Shown: positions 15,749-23,785 of the stretch, piece after piece
Layout: each line of letters begins with the position of its first letter
Numbering within the stretch: the first letter of the stretch is position 1
Notes under the pieces: model-generated
What the model was told of the DNA's origin: nothing
The model's input: the letters and a program-made list of their open reading frames with translations, nothing else
Database searches by the model: none
Translations under genes and position numbers: made by a program
DNA from: Actinomycetospora sp. NBRC 106375
GTDB taxonomy: Bacteria > Actinomycetota > Actinomycetes > Mycobacteriales > Pseudonocardiaceae
DNA: 64,000 nt
NCBI RefSeq assembly: GCF_030269665.1
Contig: NZ_BSTS01000006.1
Span: forward strand, 186,001 to 250,000
Direction of reading: 5' to 3'

Positions 15749-16810
15749 ATGACGCGCCGTGTGGACAGCGACCTGCTCCTCGTCGGGAGCCTGCCCGTGG
15801 ACTCGACCGACGAGGGGTTCCGGGCCGGTGCGGCGTTGTTCGCCGACCGCGTCGCCGCCCTGCCGGACGGGGAGTCCGGTGCCCGGGGCGCCTGGGTCGG
15901 CTACGACCGCACCACCCTGCTGGAGCCGCACCCCGACATCCGGGTGATCGCCCCGTCGCCGTCGCCCACCGGACGCGCGCGGCACGCGTACGACACCGCG
16001 CGGCTCACCGTCGCCGACGGCGTCGAGCGGCTGCGCTTCGACACGTGGCCCCGGATCACGGAGACGCTCGCGTCGTACGAGCGCTTCACCGCCCTGCGCG
16101 ACGAGGGCGTGATCCCCGCCCACCTGCGCTTCCAGGTCGGCCTGCCCTTCCCCTCGAGCGTCTTCACCGGCGCCTTCAAGGACAACTACGCCCGTGACTG
16201 GGCGATCGTCGGCTCGGCGCTCGAGGACCTCTGGGTGCGGTCGCTCGACGAGCTGCTCACGGTGGTGCCGGCGACGGACCTCGCGGTCCAGTGGGACCTG
16301 GCCTACGAGACCCAGGATCTCGAGCGGGTGATCCACTGGACCGAGGGCGACCCCTGGGAGCGCTTCGCCGGCCCGTGGTCGCGCCTCGCCCCGCACGTCC
16401 CCGAGGACGTCCTCATGGGCCTGCACCTCTGCTACGGGACCTTCCCCGAGTGGCCCATGTACGAGGCGCGCGACATGGGGCTGATCGTGCGGATGGCCAA
16501 CCACGCCGTCGCCCACGCCGGTCGCCCGGTGGACTGGATCCACCTCGCGGGTCCCCGCTACCTGCGCAGCGAGGAGGACGCGTTCTTCGCGCCGCTCGCG
16601 GACCTCGACGCTCCCGACTCGCGGGTCTTCCTGGGCATCGTCCTGCCGCTCGACGGCATCGACGGCCTGCGACGCCGGCACGCGACGGCCTCGCGTCACC
16701 TCGCCGACTTCGGCGTCGCCATGTACTGCGGCATGGGCCGTCAGCGCGGCGAGGACCCCGCGGCGACGATGCGTGATCACGCCGAGACGGTGGCCGCCGT
16801 CCGGGGCTGA
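15749..16810 (+). CDS. Uncharacterised MetE/UROD-like barrel protein
   Basis: A 353-residue soluble protein, ATG at 15749 after a GAGGGAG site. Features such as LPDGESGARGAWVGYDR, LRFQVGLPFPSS, VQWDLAYE, HLCYGTFPEWP and the C-terminal FGVAMYCGMGR resemble the methionine synthase II/uroporphyrinogen decarboxylase TIM-barrel superfamily, but I cannot place it in a named family. It is 17 bases ahead of the HMG-CoA lyase-like gene and is likely cotranscribed with it and the aldehyde dehydrogenase, so a role in the same catabolic route is probable. In methylcobalamin-linked relatives such barrels cleave or transfer one-carbon groups. Confidence 0.6.
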   Translation: MTRRVDSDLLLVGSLPVDSTDEGFRAGAALFADRVAALPDGESGARGAWVGYDRTTLLEPHPDIRVIAPSPSPTGRARHAYDTARLTVADGVERLRFDTWPRITETLASYERFTALRDEGVIPAHLRFQVGLPFPSSVFTGAFKDNYARDWAIVGSALEDLWVRSLDELLTVVPATDLAVQWDLAYETQDLERVIHWTEGDPWERFAGPWSRLAPHVPEDVLMGLHLCYGTFPEWPMYEARDMGLIVRMANHAVAHAGRPVDWIHLAGPRYLRSEEDAFFAPLADLDAPDSRVFLGIVLPLDGIDGLRRRHATASRHLADFGVAMYCGMGRQRGEDPAATMRDHAETVAAVRG

Positions 16811-16827
16811 GGGGCAGGATCGACACC

Positions 16828-17715
16828 GTGGTCGGGATCGTGGAGGTCAGCCCGCGCGACGGGCTGCAGAACGAACGGGCGCTGCTGGAGACGGGCGCGA
16901 AGATCGAGCTCATCGAGCGGGCCACCGCCGCGGGGGCGCGGCGCATCGAGGCCGTGTCGTTCGTGCACCCGAAGCTCGTGCCGGCGATGGCCGACGCCGA
17001 GGCGGTGATTGAGGGCCTCCACCGGGCGCAAGGCGTGTCCTACATCGGGCTCGTGCTCAACCGCCGCGGCTACGACCGCGCGGTCCAGGCCGGCGTCGAC
17101 GAGATCAACGTCGTCGTGCCCGCCTCGGACGGGTTCGCGAAGGCCAACCAGAACTCGACCACGGACGCCCTCACCGACGTGGCCGAGGAGGTGCTGGCCG
17201 AGGCCACCGGACGCGACCTCTTCGCCTCATTGACGATCGCGACGTCGTTCGGCTGCCCGTTCGACGGCGAGGTGGACCCGGACCGGGTGGTCGAGGTCGC
17301 CCGCCGGGGCGCCGCGGCCGGCGCGAAGGAGATCGCGATCGCGGACACGATCGGGGTGGGCGTGCCCACCCAGGTCCGCACGCTGCTCGACGGCGTCCGC
17401 GCGGTCGCCCCGGACGCGCTGATGCGCGCGCACTTCCACAACACCCGCAACACCGGCTTCGCCAACGCCGTCACCGCGCTCGAGTGGGGCGTCGACTGGC
17501 TGGACTCCTCGAACGGCGGCATCGGCGGCTGCCCGTTCGCCCCGGCCGCCACCGGCAACATCGCCACCGAGGACCTCGTCTACCTGCTCGACCGGATGGG
17601 CCACCCCACCGGCCTCGACCTGGAGGCCCTGCTGCCCATCGCGGGCTTCCTGTCCGACCAGCTCGGCTACACGGTGCCGGCGCTGCTGCCGCGCGCCGGC
17701 ACCTTTCCTTCCTGA
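16828..17715 (+). CDS. Hydroxymethylglutaryl-CoA lyase family protein
   Basis: A 295-residue protein of typical length with a GTG start. VEVSPRDGLQNE near the N-terminus is the HMG-CoA lyase/DRE-TIM metallolyase signature, with the catalytic Asp and metal site; RAHFHNTRNTG supplies metal-binding His residues and GGIGGCPFAPAATGNIATED matches the HMGCL catalytic Cys loop. Family members cleave 3-hydroxy-3-methylglutaryl-CoA to acetyl-CoA and acetoacetate in leucine breakdown, or related hydroxyacyl-CoAs. No leucine-pathway acyl-CoA dehydrogenase or carboxylase lies nearby, so a related substrate is possible. Confidence 0.88.
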   Translation: MVGIVEVSPRDGLQNERALLETGAKIELIERATAAGARRIEAVSFVHPKLVPAMADAEAVIEGLHRAQGVSYIGLVLNRRGYDRAVQAGVDEINVVVPASDGFAKANQNSTTDALTDVAEEVLAEATGRDLFASLTIATSFGCPFDGEVDPDRVVEVARRGAAAGAKEIAIADTIGVGVPTQVRTLLDGVRAVAPDALMRAHFHNTRNTGFANAVTALEWGVDWLDSSNGGIGGCPFAPAATGNIATEDLVYLLDRMGHPTGLDLEALLPIAGFLSDQLGYTVPALLPRAGTFPS

Positions 17716-17738
17716 CGACCCGAACGGGAGCAGATTCC

Positions 17739-19211
17739 GTGAGCGAGCTCGAGCAGCTGTCCATGCTGATCGGCGGCAAGCCGACCGGCGCGATCTCGGG
17801 GAGGACCTTCGAGTCCGAGAACCCCTACACCGGGCAGTCGTGGGCGTCGATCCCCGACGGCGGCGACGAGGACGTCGACGCCGCCGTGAACGCCGCCCGG
17901 GCGGCCCTCGACGGCGAGTGGGGCCAGATGACGGGCTTCGCCCGCGCCGCGTGCCTGCGCCGGCTCGCCGACCTGATCAGCGCGAACGCCGAGCGCCTGG
18001 CGCGCCTGGAGGTCAACGACTCCGGCAAGCTCTACCGCGAGATGCTCGGGCAGCTCACCGGCCTCGGGGGCTGGTACCACTACTTCGCCGGGCTCGCGGA
18101 CAAGATCGAGGGCCAGCAGATCCCCTCGCCGAACCCGAACTACCTGGTCTACACGCGCCGCGAGCCGGTCGGGGTCGTCGCCGCGATCACGCCGTGGAAC
18201 TCGCCGCTGCTGCTGATGAGCTGGAAGGTCGCGCCGGCGCTCGCCGCCGGCTGCACCGTGGTGATCAAGCCGTCGGAGCACGCGCCGGGCTCGACGCTCG
18301 GGTTCGCCGAGCTGATCGCCCAGGCCGGCATCCCCGACGGCGTGGTCAACGTCGTCACCGCGAACTCCGGCGCCGTCGGCGCGCACCTGGCCGCGCACCC
18401 CGGCGTCGACAAGGTCGCGTTCACCGGCTCGACGGCGACCGGACGCAAGGTCGCCGCGTCCGCGGCGGAGAACCTCAACCCCGCCACCCTCGAGCTCGGC
18501 GGCAAGTCCCCGCAGGTCGTGTTCGCCGACGCCGACCTGCAGGCGGCCGCGAACGGGCTGGTCGCCGGGGTCTTCGCGGCCACCGGGCAGACGTGCATGG
18601 CGGGTTCGCGGCTGATCGTGCACGCGGACGTCCACGACGAGCTCGTGCGCCTCGTGGCCGAGCGGGCCTCCCACATCCAGCTCGGAGACCCGTTCGGCGA
18701 GGCGACCGAGATGGGCCCGGTGGCCAACAAGATGCAGTACGACAAGGTCGTCGGTTACCTGGAGACCGCGCGCCAGGAGGGCGCCGTCGTCGAGTACGGC
18801 GGGTCGTCGGAGGAGTCGCTGGGCGGCTACTTCGTCAAGCCCACCGTGCTCTCGGTGAAGCCGACCGACACGGTGTTCCGCGAGGAGGTGTTCGGCCCCG
18901 TGCTCGCGGCGGTGACGTTCACCGACGAGGACGAGGCGATCAAGCTCGCCAACGACACCCCGTACGGCCTGGCCGGCGCGGTGTGGACCAAGGACGTGCA
19001 CCGCGCCCACCGCGTCGCCGCGAAGATCAAGGCCGGCTCGATCTGGATCAACGCCTACCGCGTGGTCGCGCCGAGCGTGCCCTTCGGCGGCTTCAAGGCC
19101 TCCGGCATCGGCCGCGAGAACGGCATCCACGCCATCGACGCGTACCTGGAGAACAAGTCGGTCTGGGTCGAGCTCACCGGCGGCACCCGCGACCCCTTCA
19201 CGCTGGGCTGA
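17739..19211 (+). CDS. Aldehyde dehydrogenase
   Basis: A 490-residue NAD(P)-dependent aldehyde dehydrogenase. The GTG at 17739 lies 9 bases after ACGGGAG; the frame is open upstream but overlaps the previous gene. Key motifs: ITPWNSPLLL, the catalytic Glu in LELGGKSPQ, GQTCMAGSR with the catalytic Cys, and EVFGPVLA. The sequence resembles the betaine/phenylacetaldehyde dehydrogenase group. It is third in the operon beginning at 15749, oxidising an aldehyde product to an acid. A strong inverted repeat right after the stop ends the operon. Confidence 0.9.
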   Translation: MSELEQLSMLIGGKPTGAISGRTFESENPYTGQSWASIPDGGDEDVDAAVNAARAALDGEWGQMTGFARAACLRRLADLISANAERLARLEVNDSGKLYREMLGQLTGLGGWYHYFAGLADKIEGQQIPSPNPNYLVYTRREPVGVVAAITPWNSPLLLMSWKVAPALAAGCTVVIKPSEHAPGSTLGFAELIAQAGIPDGVVNVVTANSGAVGAHLAAHPGVDKVAFTGSTATGRKVAASAAENLNPATLELGGKSPQVVFADADLQAAANGLVAGVFAATGQTCMAGSRLIVHADVHDELVRLVAERASHIQLGDPFGEATEMGPVANKMQYDKVVGYLETARQEGAVVEYGGSSEESLGGYFVKPTVLSVKPTDTVFREEVFGPVLAAVTFTDEDEAIKLANDTPYGLAGAVWTKDVHRAHRVAAKIKAGSIWINAYRVVAPSVPFGGFKASGIGRENGIHAIDAYLENKSVWVELTGGTRDPFTLG

Positions 19212-19218
19212 CCGTCTT

Positions 19219-19262
19219 ACGTGAGCAGTTGGCGCCCCTCTCGGGGGGCCAACTGCTCACGT
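19219..19262. terminator. Bidirectional hairpin between aldehyde dehydrogenase and AsnC genes
   Basis: ACGTGAGCAGTTGGC pairs perfectly with GCCAACTGCTCACGT across a 14-base loop that can extend the stem. It contains the AsnC stop codon and serves both convergent genes. The outer arms ACGTGAGC/GCTCACGT recur in other intergenic hairpins of this window. Confidence 0.8.
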
Positions 19263-19727
19263 ACCGGCCCGGCGCTCCAGGAGCGGGTCGAGGCGGAACG
19301 GGACGAGCTGGCGCATGACGAGCGCGGTGGAGGTCCGTTCGACGCCCGGGACGGCGAGCAGGCTCCCGGCGATCGTGTAGAGCGCGTCGGCGTCGCGGGC
19401 CACGACCTGCACGAGCAGGTCGTCGTCCCCGGCGAGCCCGACCACCTCGACCACCTCGGGGATGCGGGCGAGCGCCTCGGTCACCTCGGCGAGCCGGCGC
19501 TGGTCGACGCGCGTGGTCACGTAGGCGCGCAGCGGGTGGCCGAGCGCCGCCGGGTCGATGCGCCGCGCGAAGTCGCCGAGCACGCCGCGCTCCTCGAGGC
19601 GGGTCAGGCGGGCCTGCACGGTGTTGCGCGCCAGCCCGAGCCGCTCGGCCAGGGCGACGACCGTGGCGCGGGGCTCCTCGCCGAGGGCCGCGAGCAGCCG
19701 GGCGTCGATCCCGTCGACGGGTTCCAT
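19257..19727 (-). CDS. Lrp/AsnC family regulator
   Basis: A 156-residue protein with an N-terminal helix-turn-helix (DARLLAALGEEPRATVVALAE then RLGLARNTVQARL) and a C-terminal RAM domain (VVEVVGLAGDDDLLVQVVA). The ATG at 19727 is preferred because a GGGAG site sits 8 bases before it; an overlapping GTG lies 9 bases earlier. It is divergent from the 2-oxoacid dehydrogenase-like gene, with three dyads in between, and probably senses an amino acid or 2-oxo acid and controls that gene. Confidence 0.88.
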   Translation of the reverse strand: MEPVDGIDARLLAALGEEPRATVVALAERLGLARNTVQARLTRLEERGVLGDFARRIDPAALGHPLRAYVTTRVDQRRLAEVTEALARIPEVVEVVGLAGDDDLLVQVVARDADALYTIAGSLLAVPGVERTSTALVMRQLVPFRLDPLLERRAGT

Positions 19728-19759
19728 CCTGCTCACTCCCCACCGACGCCGGGCCCCTG

Positions 19760-19833
19760 GCGCTGACCATAGTGCTCAGCGCCCCGCGCATCGCTTGCGC
19801 ACTCCAGCGCCATGACGAACGCTTCGTGCGTCA
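19760..19833. promoter_or_regulatory. Cluster of dyads, candidate AsnC operators
   Basis: Three inverted repeats lie in the 128-base divergent region: GCGCTGA/TCAGCGC (19760-19782), GCGCA/TGCGC (19786-19800) and an imperfect TGACG/CGTCA dyad with AACG/CGTG inside (19813-19833). Several sites in phase are usual for Lrp/AsnC octamers that wrap DNA. Confidence 0.55.
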
Positions 19834-19855
19834 ATGTGAGACCCGGAGGCCCGAG

Positions 19856-22192
19856 ATGACATCGACGCGTCCCGCCCCCGCCCCGATCGCGGACCAGCAC
19901 CCCGAGCGCGAGGCGTTGCAGGCCGTGGAGGACCGGGTGCTCTGGCTCGCCTCCGCGATCATCGACCACGCCAACCGGGTGCGGCCGAACCCGAGCGGGC
20001 TCAAGGTCGGCGGCCACCAGGCGTCGTCGGCGTCGATCGTCACGATCATGACCGCGCTGTGGTTCCACACGCTGCGCCCCGAGGACCGGGTGTCGGTGAA
20101 GCCGCACGCCTCGCCGGTGCTGCACGCGATCAACCACCTGCTCGGCGAGCTCGACGCGTCCTACCTGACGACCCTGCGCGAGGCCGGCGGGCTGCAGGCC
20201 TACCCGTCGCGGTCGAAGGACCCCGACCCGGTCGACTACTCGACCGGCTCGGTCGGCATCGGGGCGACGGCGCCGATCTGGGGGACGATCGCGCGCCGCT
20301 ACGCCGACGGGCTGGGCGGGCACGCGGGGACGGGGCGCCAGTTCTCGCTGGTCGGTGACGCCGAGCTCGACGAGGGCGCCGTGTGGGAGGCCGTGCTCGA
20401 CCCGGTGGTCCGCGAGCTCGGCGAGGTCTGCTGGATCGTCGACTTCAACCGCCAGTCGCTCGACCGCGTCGTCCCCGAGATCTCCGCGACCCGCCTGCTC
20501 GGACTGTTCTCGGCCGCGGGGTGGCAGGTCATCACGGTGAAGTACGGCCGGCTGCTCGCCGAGCTCTACGCGAAGCCCGGCGGCGGCGCGCTGCGCCGGC
20601 GCATCGACGAGATGACCAACCCCGAGTACCAGCGCCTGCTGCGCTGCACGCCGCTGCAGCTGCGCGAGCGCCTGCCCGGCGACGGCCCGGACTCCGAGGC
20701 GATCGCCGCGCTGCTCGCCGGCGTCGACGACGGTGCGGTGCACGCCGCGATCCGCAACCTCGGCGGCCACGACCTCGGTGCCCTGGCCGACGCGTACGAC
20801 GCCATCGACGACACCCGCCCGACGGTGATCTTCGCCTACACCGTGAAGGGCTACGGCCTCGCCACCCAGGGCCACCCGCAGAACCACTCGAGCCTGCTCA
20901 CCGAGACCCAGATGCGCGCGTTGGCCACGGGCCTGGGCACCGACCTCGACGACCCCTGGGCGCCGCTGCCCGACGGCCCCGCGGCCGACCTGTGCCGGAC
21001 GACCGCGGAGCGCCTGCGGCGGCGGCCGGTGGCGGTCGCCGCGCCGCCGGGGATCCCCGACGACCTCGACCGCACGCCCACGGGCACCGGTCACACCCAG
21101 CAGGCGCTCGGGCGCGCGCTGCTCGACCTCACCCGCACCGCCCCCGAGGCCGCGCGCCGGGTGGTCACGGTCAGCCCCGACGTCACGTCGTCGACCAACC
21201 TCGGCGGCTGGCTCAACAAGGTCGGGTCGTGGTCGGCGCACGAGCGCCGCGACTGGTTCGCCGACGACACCGAGACGATCCTGCACTGGCACGAGCTGCC
21301 CTCCGGCCAGCACATCGAGCTGGGTATCGCCGAGACCAACCTCGTCGGGCTGCTCGGCGAGCTCGGCGCCACGTGGTCGCGGTGGGGCGAGCCGCTGCTG
21401 CCCATCGGGGTGCTCTACGACCCGTTCGTCTCGCGTGCCCTCGAGCCCTGGGCGTTCGGGATGTACGCGGGCGGGCAGTCGATCCTGGTCGGCACGCCGT
21501 CGGGGGTCTCGCTGGCGCCCGAGGGCGGCGCGCACCAGTCGATCACCACGCCGTCGATCGGCCTGGAGCAGCCGGGCTGCGTGGCGTTCGAGCCCGCCTT
21601 CGGCGTCGAGGTCGGCTGGTGCCTGCTCGACGGTCTGGGGCGCCTGGGGCGCGCCGGCGGCTCGTCGACCTACCTGCGCCTGTCCACCGTGCCCGTCGAC
21701 CAGAGCCTCGCCGCCGTCCCGTCCGACCCGGCCGCGCGCGCCGAGCGCCGGCGCCAGGTCACCGCGGGTGCGTACCTCCTGCGCCGCGCCGCGCGGACCC
21801 CGGACGTGACGATCGCGGTCGTCGGGGCCCTGGTCGGCCAGGCCCTCGCGGCCGCAGAGCGCCTCGACGCCCAGGGCGTCGCCGCCGACGTCGTCGTCCT
21901 GACCAGCCCCGACCGCGTGTTCCGCGCCCTGCGCGCCCGCACCGCGGCGACCGGCTCCACGGAGAGCGCGCCGACCTGGATCCTCGACGCCGCCTTCCCC
22001 GCCGACCGGGCGGCGAAGCTCGTCACGGTGCTCGACGGTCACCCGCACACGCTGGCGTTCCTGGCCCAGGTCCACGGCGTCCGGGCCGCGCACCTCGGCG
22101 TCACCGACTTCGGCCGCTCCTCGGACCTCCTCGACTCCTGGGCCCACCACCACATCGACGCCGACGCGATCGTCGCCGCCGCGCTCGCCTGA
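19856..22192 (+). CDS. Pyruvate dehydrogenase E1-like / transketolase-like enzyme
   Basis: A 778-residue thiamine-diphosphate enzyme, ATG at 19856 after CGGAGG. GDAELDEGAVWEA matches the ThDP-binding GDG-type region of the homodimeric AceE family, where the motif continues as D.N; here DFNRQSLD serves. The second half carries the pyrimidine-binding domain (HIELGIAETN with the conserved Glu) and a transketolase C-terminal domain. Classical AceE is near 890 residues, so this is a shorter relative. No E2 or E3 gene is adjacent. Probable decarboxylation of a 2-oxo acid, regulated by the divergent AsnC protein. Confidence 0.82.
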   Translation: MTSTRPAPAPIADQHPEREALQAVEDRVLWLASAIIDHANRVRPNPSGLKVGGHQASSASIVTIMTALWFHTLRPEDRVSVKPHASPVLHAINHLLGELDASYLTTLREAGGLQAYPSRSKDPDPVDYSTGSVGIGATAPIWGTIARRYADGLGGHAGTGRQFSLVGDAELDEGAVWEAVLDPVVRELGEVCWIVDFNRQSLDRVVPEISATRLLGLFSAAGWQVITVKYGRLLAELYAKPGGGALRRRIDEMTNPEYQRLLRCTPLQLRERLPGDGPDSEAIAALLAGVDDGAVHAAIRNLGGHDLGALADAYDAIDDTRPTVIFAYTVKGYGLATQGHPQNHSSLLTETQMRALATGLGTDLDDPWAPLPDGPAADLCRTTAERLRRRPVAVAAPPGIPDDLDRTPTGTGHTQQALGRALLDLTRTAPEAARRVVTVSPDVTSSTNLGGWLNKVGSWSAHERRDWFADDTETILHWHELPSGQHIELGIAETNLVGLLGELGATWSRWGEPLLPIGVLYDPFVSRALEPWAFGMYAGGQSILVGTPSGVSLAPEGGAHQSITTPSIGLEQPGCVAFEPAFGVEVGWCLLDGLGRLGRAGGSSTYLRLSTVPVDQSLAAVPSDPAARAERRRQVTAGAYLLRRAARTPDVTIAVVGALVGQALAAAERLDAQGVAADVVVLTSPDRVFRALRARTAATGSTESAPTWILDAAFPADRAAKLVTVLDGHPHTLAFLAQVHGVRAAHLGVTDFGRSSDLLDSWAHHHIDADAIVAAALA

Positions 22193-22196
22193 TCGG

Positions 22197-22260
22197 CGCA
22201 CACGGAGTGTGCGAGCGATGCGGCTTTCCTGGCATCTGACGCCAGGATCGCCACACGCTC
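22197..22260 (+). terminator. Double hairpin after the E1-like gene
   Basis: CGCACAC-GGA-GTGTGCG (22197-22213) is followed by TCCTGGC-ATCTGAC-GCCAGGA (22227-22247) with outer GAGCG/CGCTC pairing. Right of it stands GCTCACGT, the same outer arm seen in other terminators here. Confidence 0.7.
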
Positions 22261-22342
22261 ACGTCGACGACACGCCGCGCGCATCGTCCGGTCGGCGCAG
22301 CGGGTACCTGTCGGGTTCGCCGTCCCGACGCAGGAGGCACCC

Positions 22343-23785
22343 GTGCTCGACTGGCTCGCGGCGCCCGACTACACGATCGCCCGCTGGGTGGTCCAGCACC
22401 TCGTCGCGCTGACGTACGTCATCGCCTTCGCCGCCGCGCTGGCCCAGTTCGCGCCGCTGATCGGCGAGCGCGGGCTCACGCCGGTCCCGCGGTTCCTCGC
22501 CGCGACGACCGCGCGGCAGCACCCGAGCCTGTTCCGCCTGCGCTACTCCGACCGCGTCTTCCGCATCGTCGCCGGGACGGGCCTCGTCCTCGCCCTCGCC
22601 GCCCTCGCCGGTGCCACCGACGTGCTCCCGCTCGGTGCCGGCATCGCCCTGTGGGCGGTGCTCTGGGTGCTCTACCTGTCGATCGTCAACGTCGGCCAGG
22701 TCTGGTACGGCTTCGGCTGGGAGTCGCTGCTGCTCGAGGCCGGGTTCCTGGTGACGTTCCTCGGCCCGGCGAGCACGGCACCGCCCGCCCCGGTCCTCTG
22801 GCTCCTGGTGTGGCTGCTCTTCCGGGTCGAGTTCGGCGCCGGCCTGATCAAGATGCGCGGCGACCCCTGCTGGCGGGACCTCACCTGCCTCGACTACCAC
22901 CACGAGACCCAGCCGCTGCCCGGCCCGACGAGCTGGTTCTTCCACCACCTGCCGCGTCCGCTGCACCGCGTCGAGGTGCTCGCCAACCACGTCACCCAGC
23001 TCGCCGTCCCGTTCCTGCTCTTCCTGCCGCAGCCGGTCGCCTCGATCGCGGCTGTGGTCGTCGTCGTCACCCAGGGCTGGCTGGTCAGCAGCGGGAACTT
23101 CGCCTGGCTGAACTTCCTGACGATTTCGCTGGCGTTCGCCGCGGTCGACGACGCGAGCTTCGGGCTGGTGCTCCCCCTGCCGGCGACCGCGCCGGGCCCC
23201 CTCCCGCCCTGGTTCGCGGTCCTCGTCCTCGCCGTGACCGCCCTGATGATCGCCCTGTCGGTCTGGCCGGTGCTCAACATGGCGAGCGGTCGCCAGCTGA
23301 TGAACGCGGGCGTCACGCCGGTGCACCTGGGCAACAGCTACGGCGCCTTCGGCTCGGTGACGCGCGAGCGCGAGGAGGTCGTGCTGGAGGGCACCGACCA
23401 CCCCGACGGCGCCGACGACGCCCTCTGGCGCGAGTACGCGTTCCGGGCCAAGCCGGGCGACCCGTCGCGCCGCCCGCCCCAGGTGGCGCCGTACCACCGG
23501 CGCCTGGACTGGCTGATGTGGTTCGTGCCGATCGCACCCCGGATGGCACGGGGCTGGCTGCCCGCGCTGCTCGACCGGCTCCTCGAGGCCGACCGCCCCA
23601 CGCTGCGCCTGCTCGGCCACGACCCGTTCGGCGGGGAACGCCCGGCGTGGGTGCGCGCCCGGCTCTACCGCTACCGCTTCACGACCCGCGACGAGCGCCG
23701 CGCGACCGGCGACTGGTGGCACCGCGAGCTGATCGGCGACTACCTGCCGGCGCGCACGCTCCCCCGCGAGTCGGCCGCCCCGTAG
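22343..23785 (+). CDS. Lipase maturation factor family membrane protein
   Basis: A 480-residue protein, GTG start 5 bases after CAGGAGG. It has about eight hydrophobic helices and the LMF1/LMF2 core: WYGFGWESLLLEAGF, FRVEFGAGLIKMRGDPCWRDLTCL then DYHHETQPLPGP and SWFFHHLP. In vertebrates LMF1 helps fold lipases in the ER; the bacterial function is undefined. The C-terminal third (YGAFGSVTREREE, PYHRRLDWLMWF) is the conserved soluble-facing part. It converges with and overlaps the next gene by 46 bases. Confidence 0.9.
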   Translation: MLDWLAAPDYTIARWVVQHLVALTYVIAFAAALAQFAPLIGERGLTPVPRFLAATTARQHPSLFRLRYSDRVFRIVAGTGLVLALAALAGATDVLPLGAGIALWAVLWVLYLSIVNVGQVWYGFGWESLLLEAGFLVTFLGPASTAPPAPVLWLLVWLLFRVEFGAGLIKMRGDPCWRDLTCLDYHHETQPLPGPTSWFFHHLPRPLHRVEVLANHVTQLAVPFLLFLPQPVASIAAVVVVVTQGWLVSSGNFAWLNFLTISLAFAAVDDASFGLVLPLPATAPGPLPPWFAVLVLAVTALMIALSVWPVLNMASGRQLMNAGVTPVHLGNSYGAFGSVTREREEVVLEGTDHPDGADDALWREYAFRAKPGDPSRRPPQVAPYHRRLDWLMWFVPIAPRMARGWLPALLDRLLEADRPTLRLLGHDPFGGERPAWVRARLYRYRFTTRDERRATGDWWHRELIGDYLPARTLPRESAAP

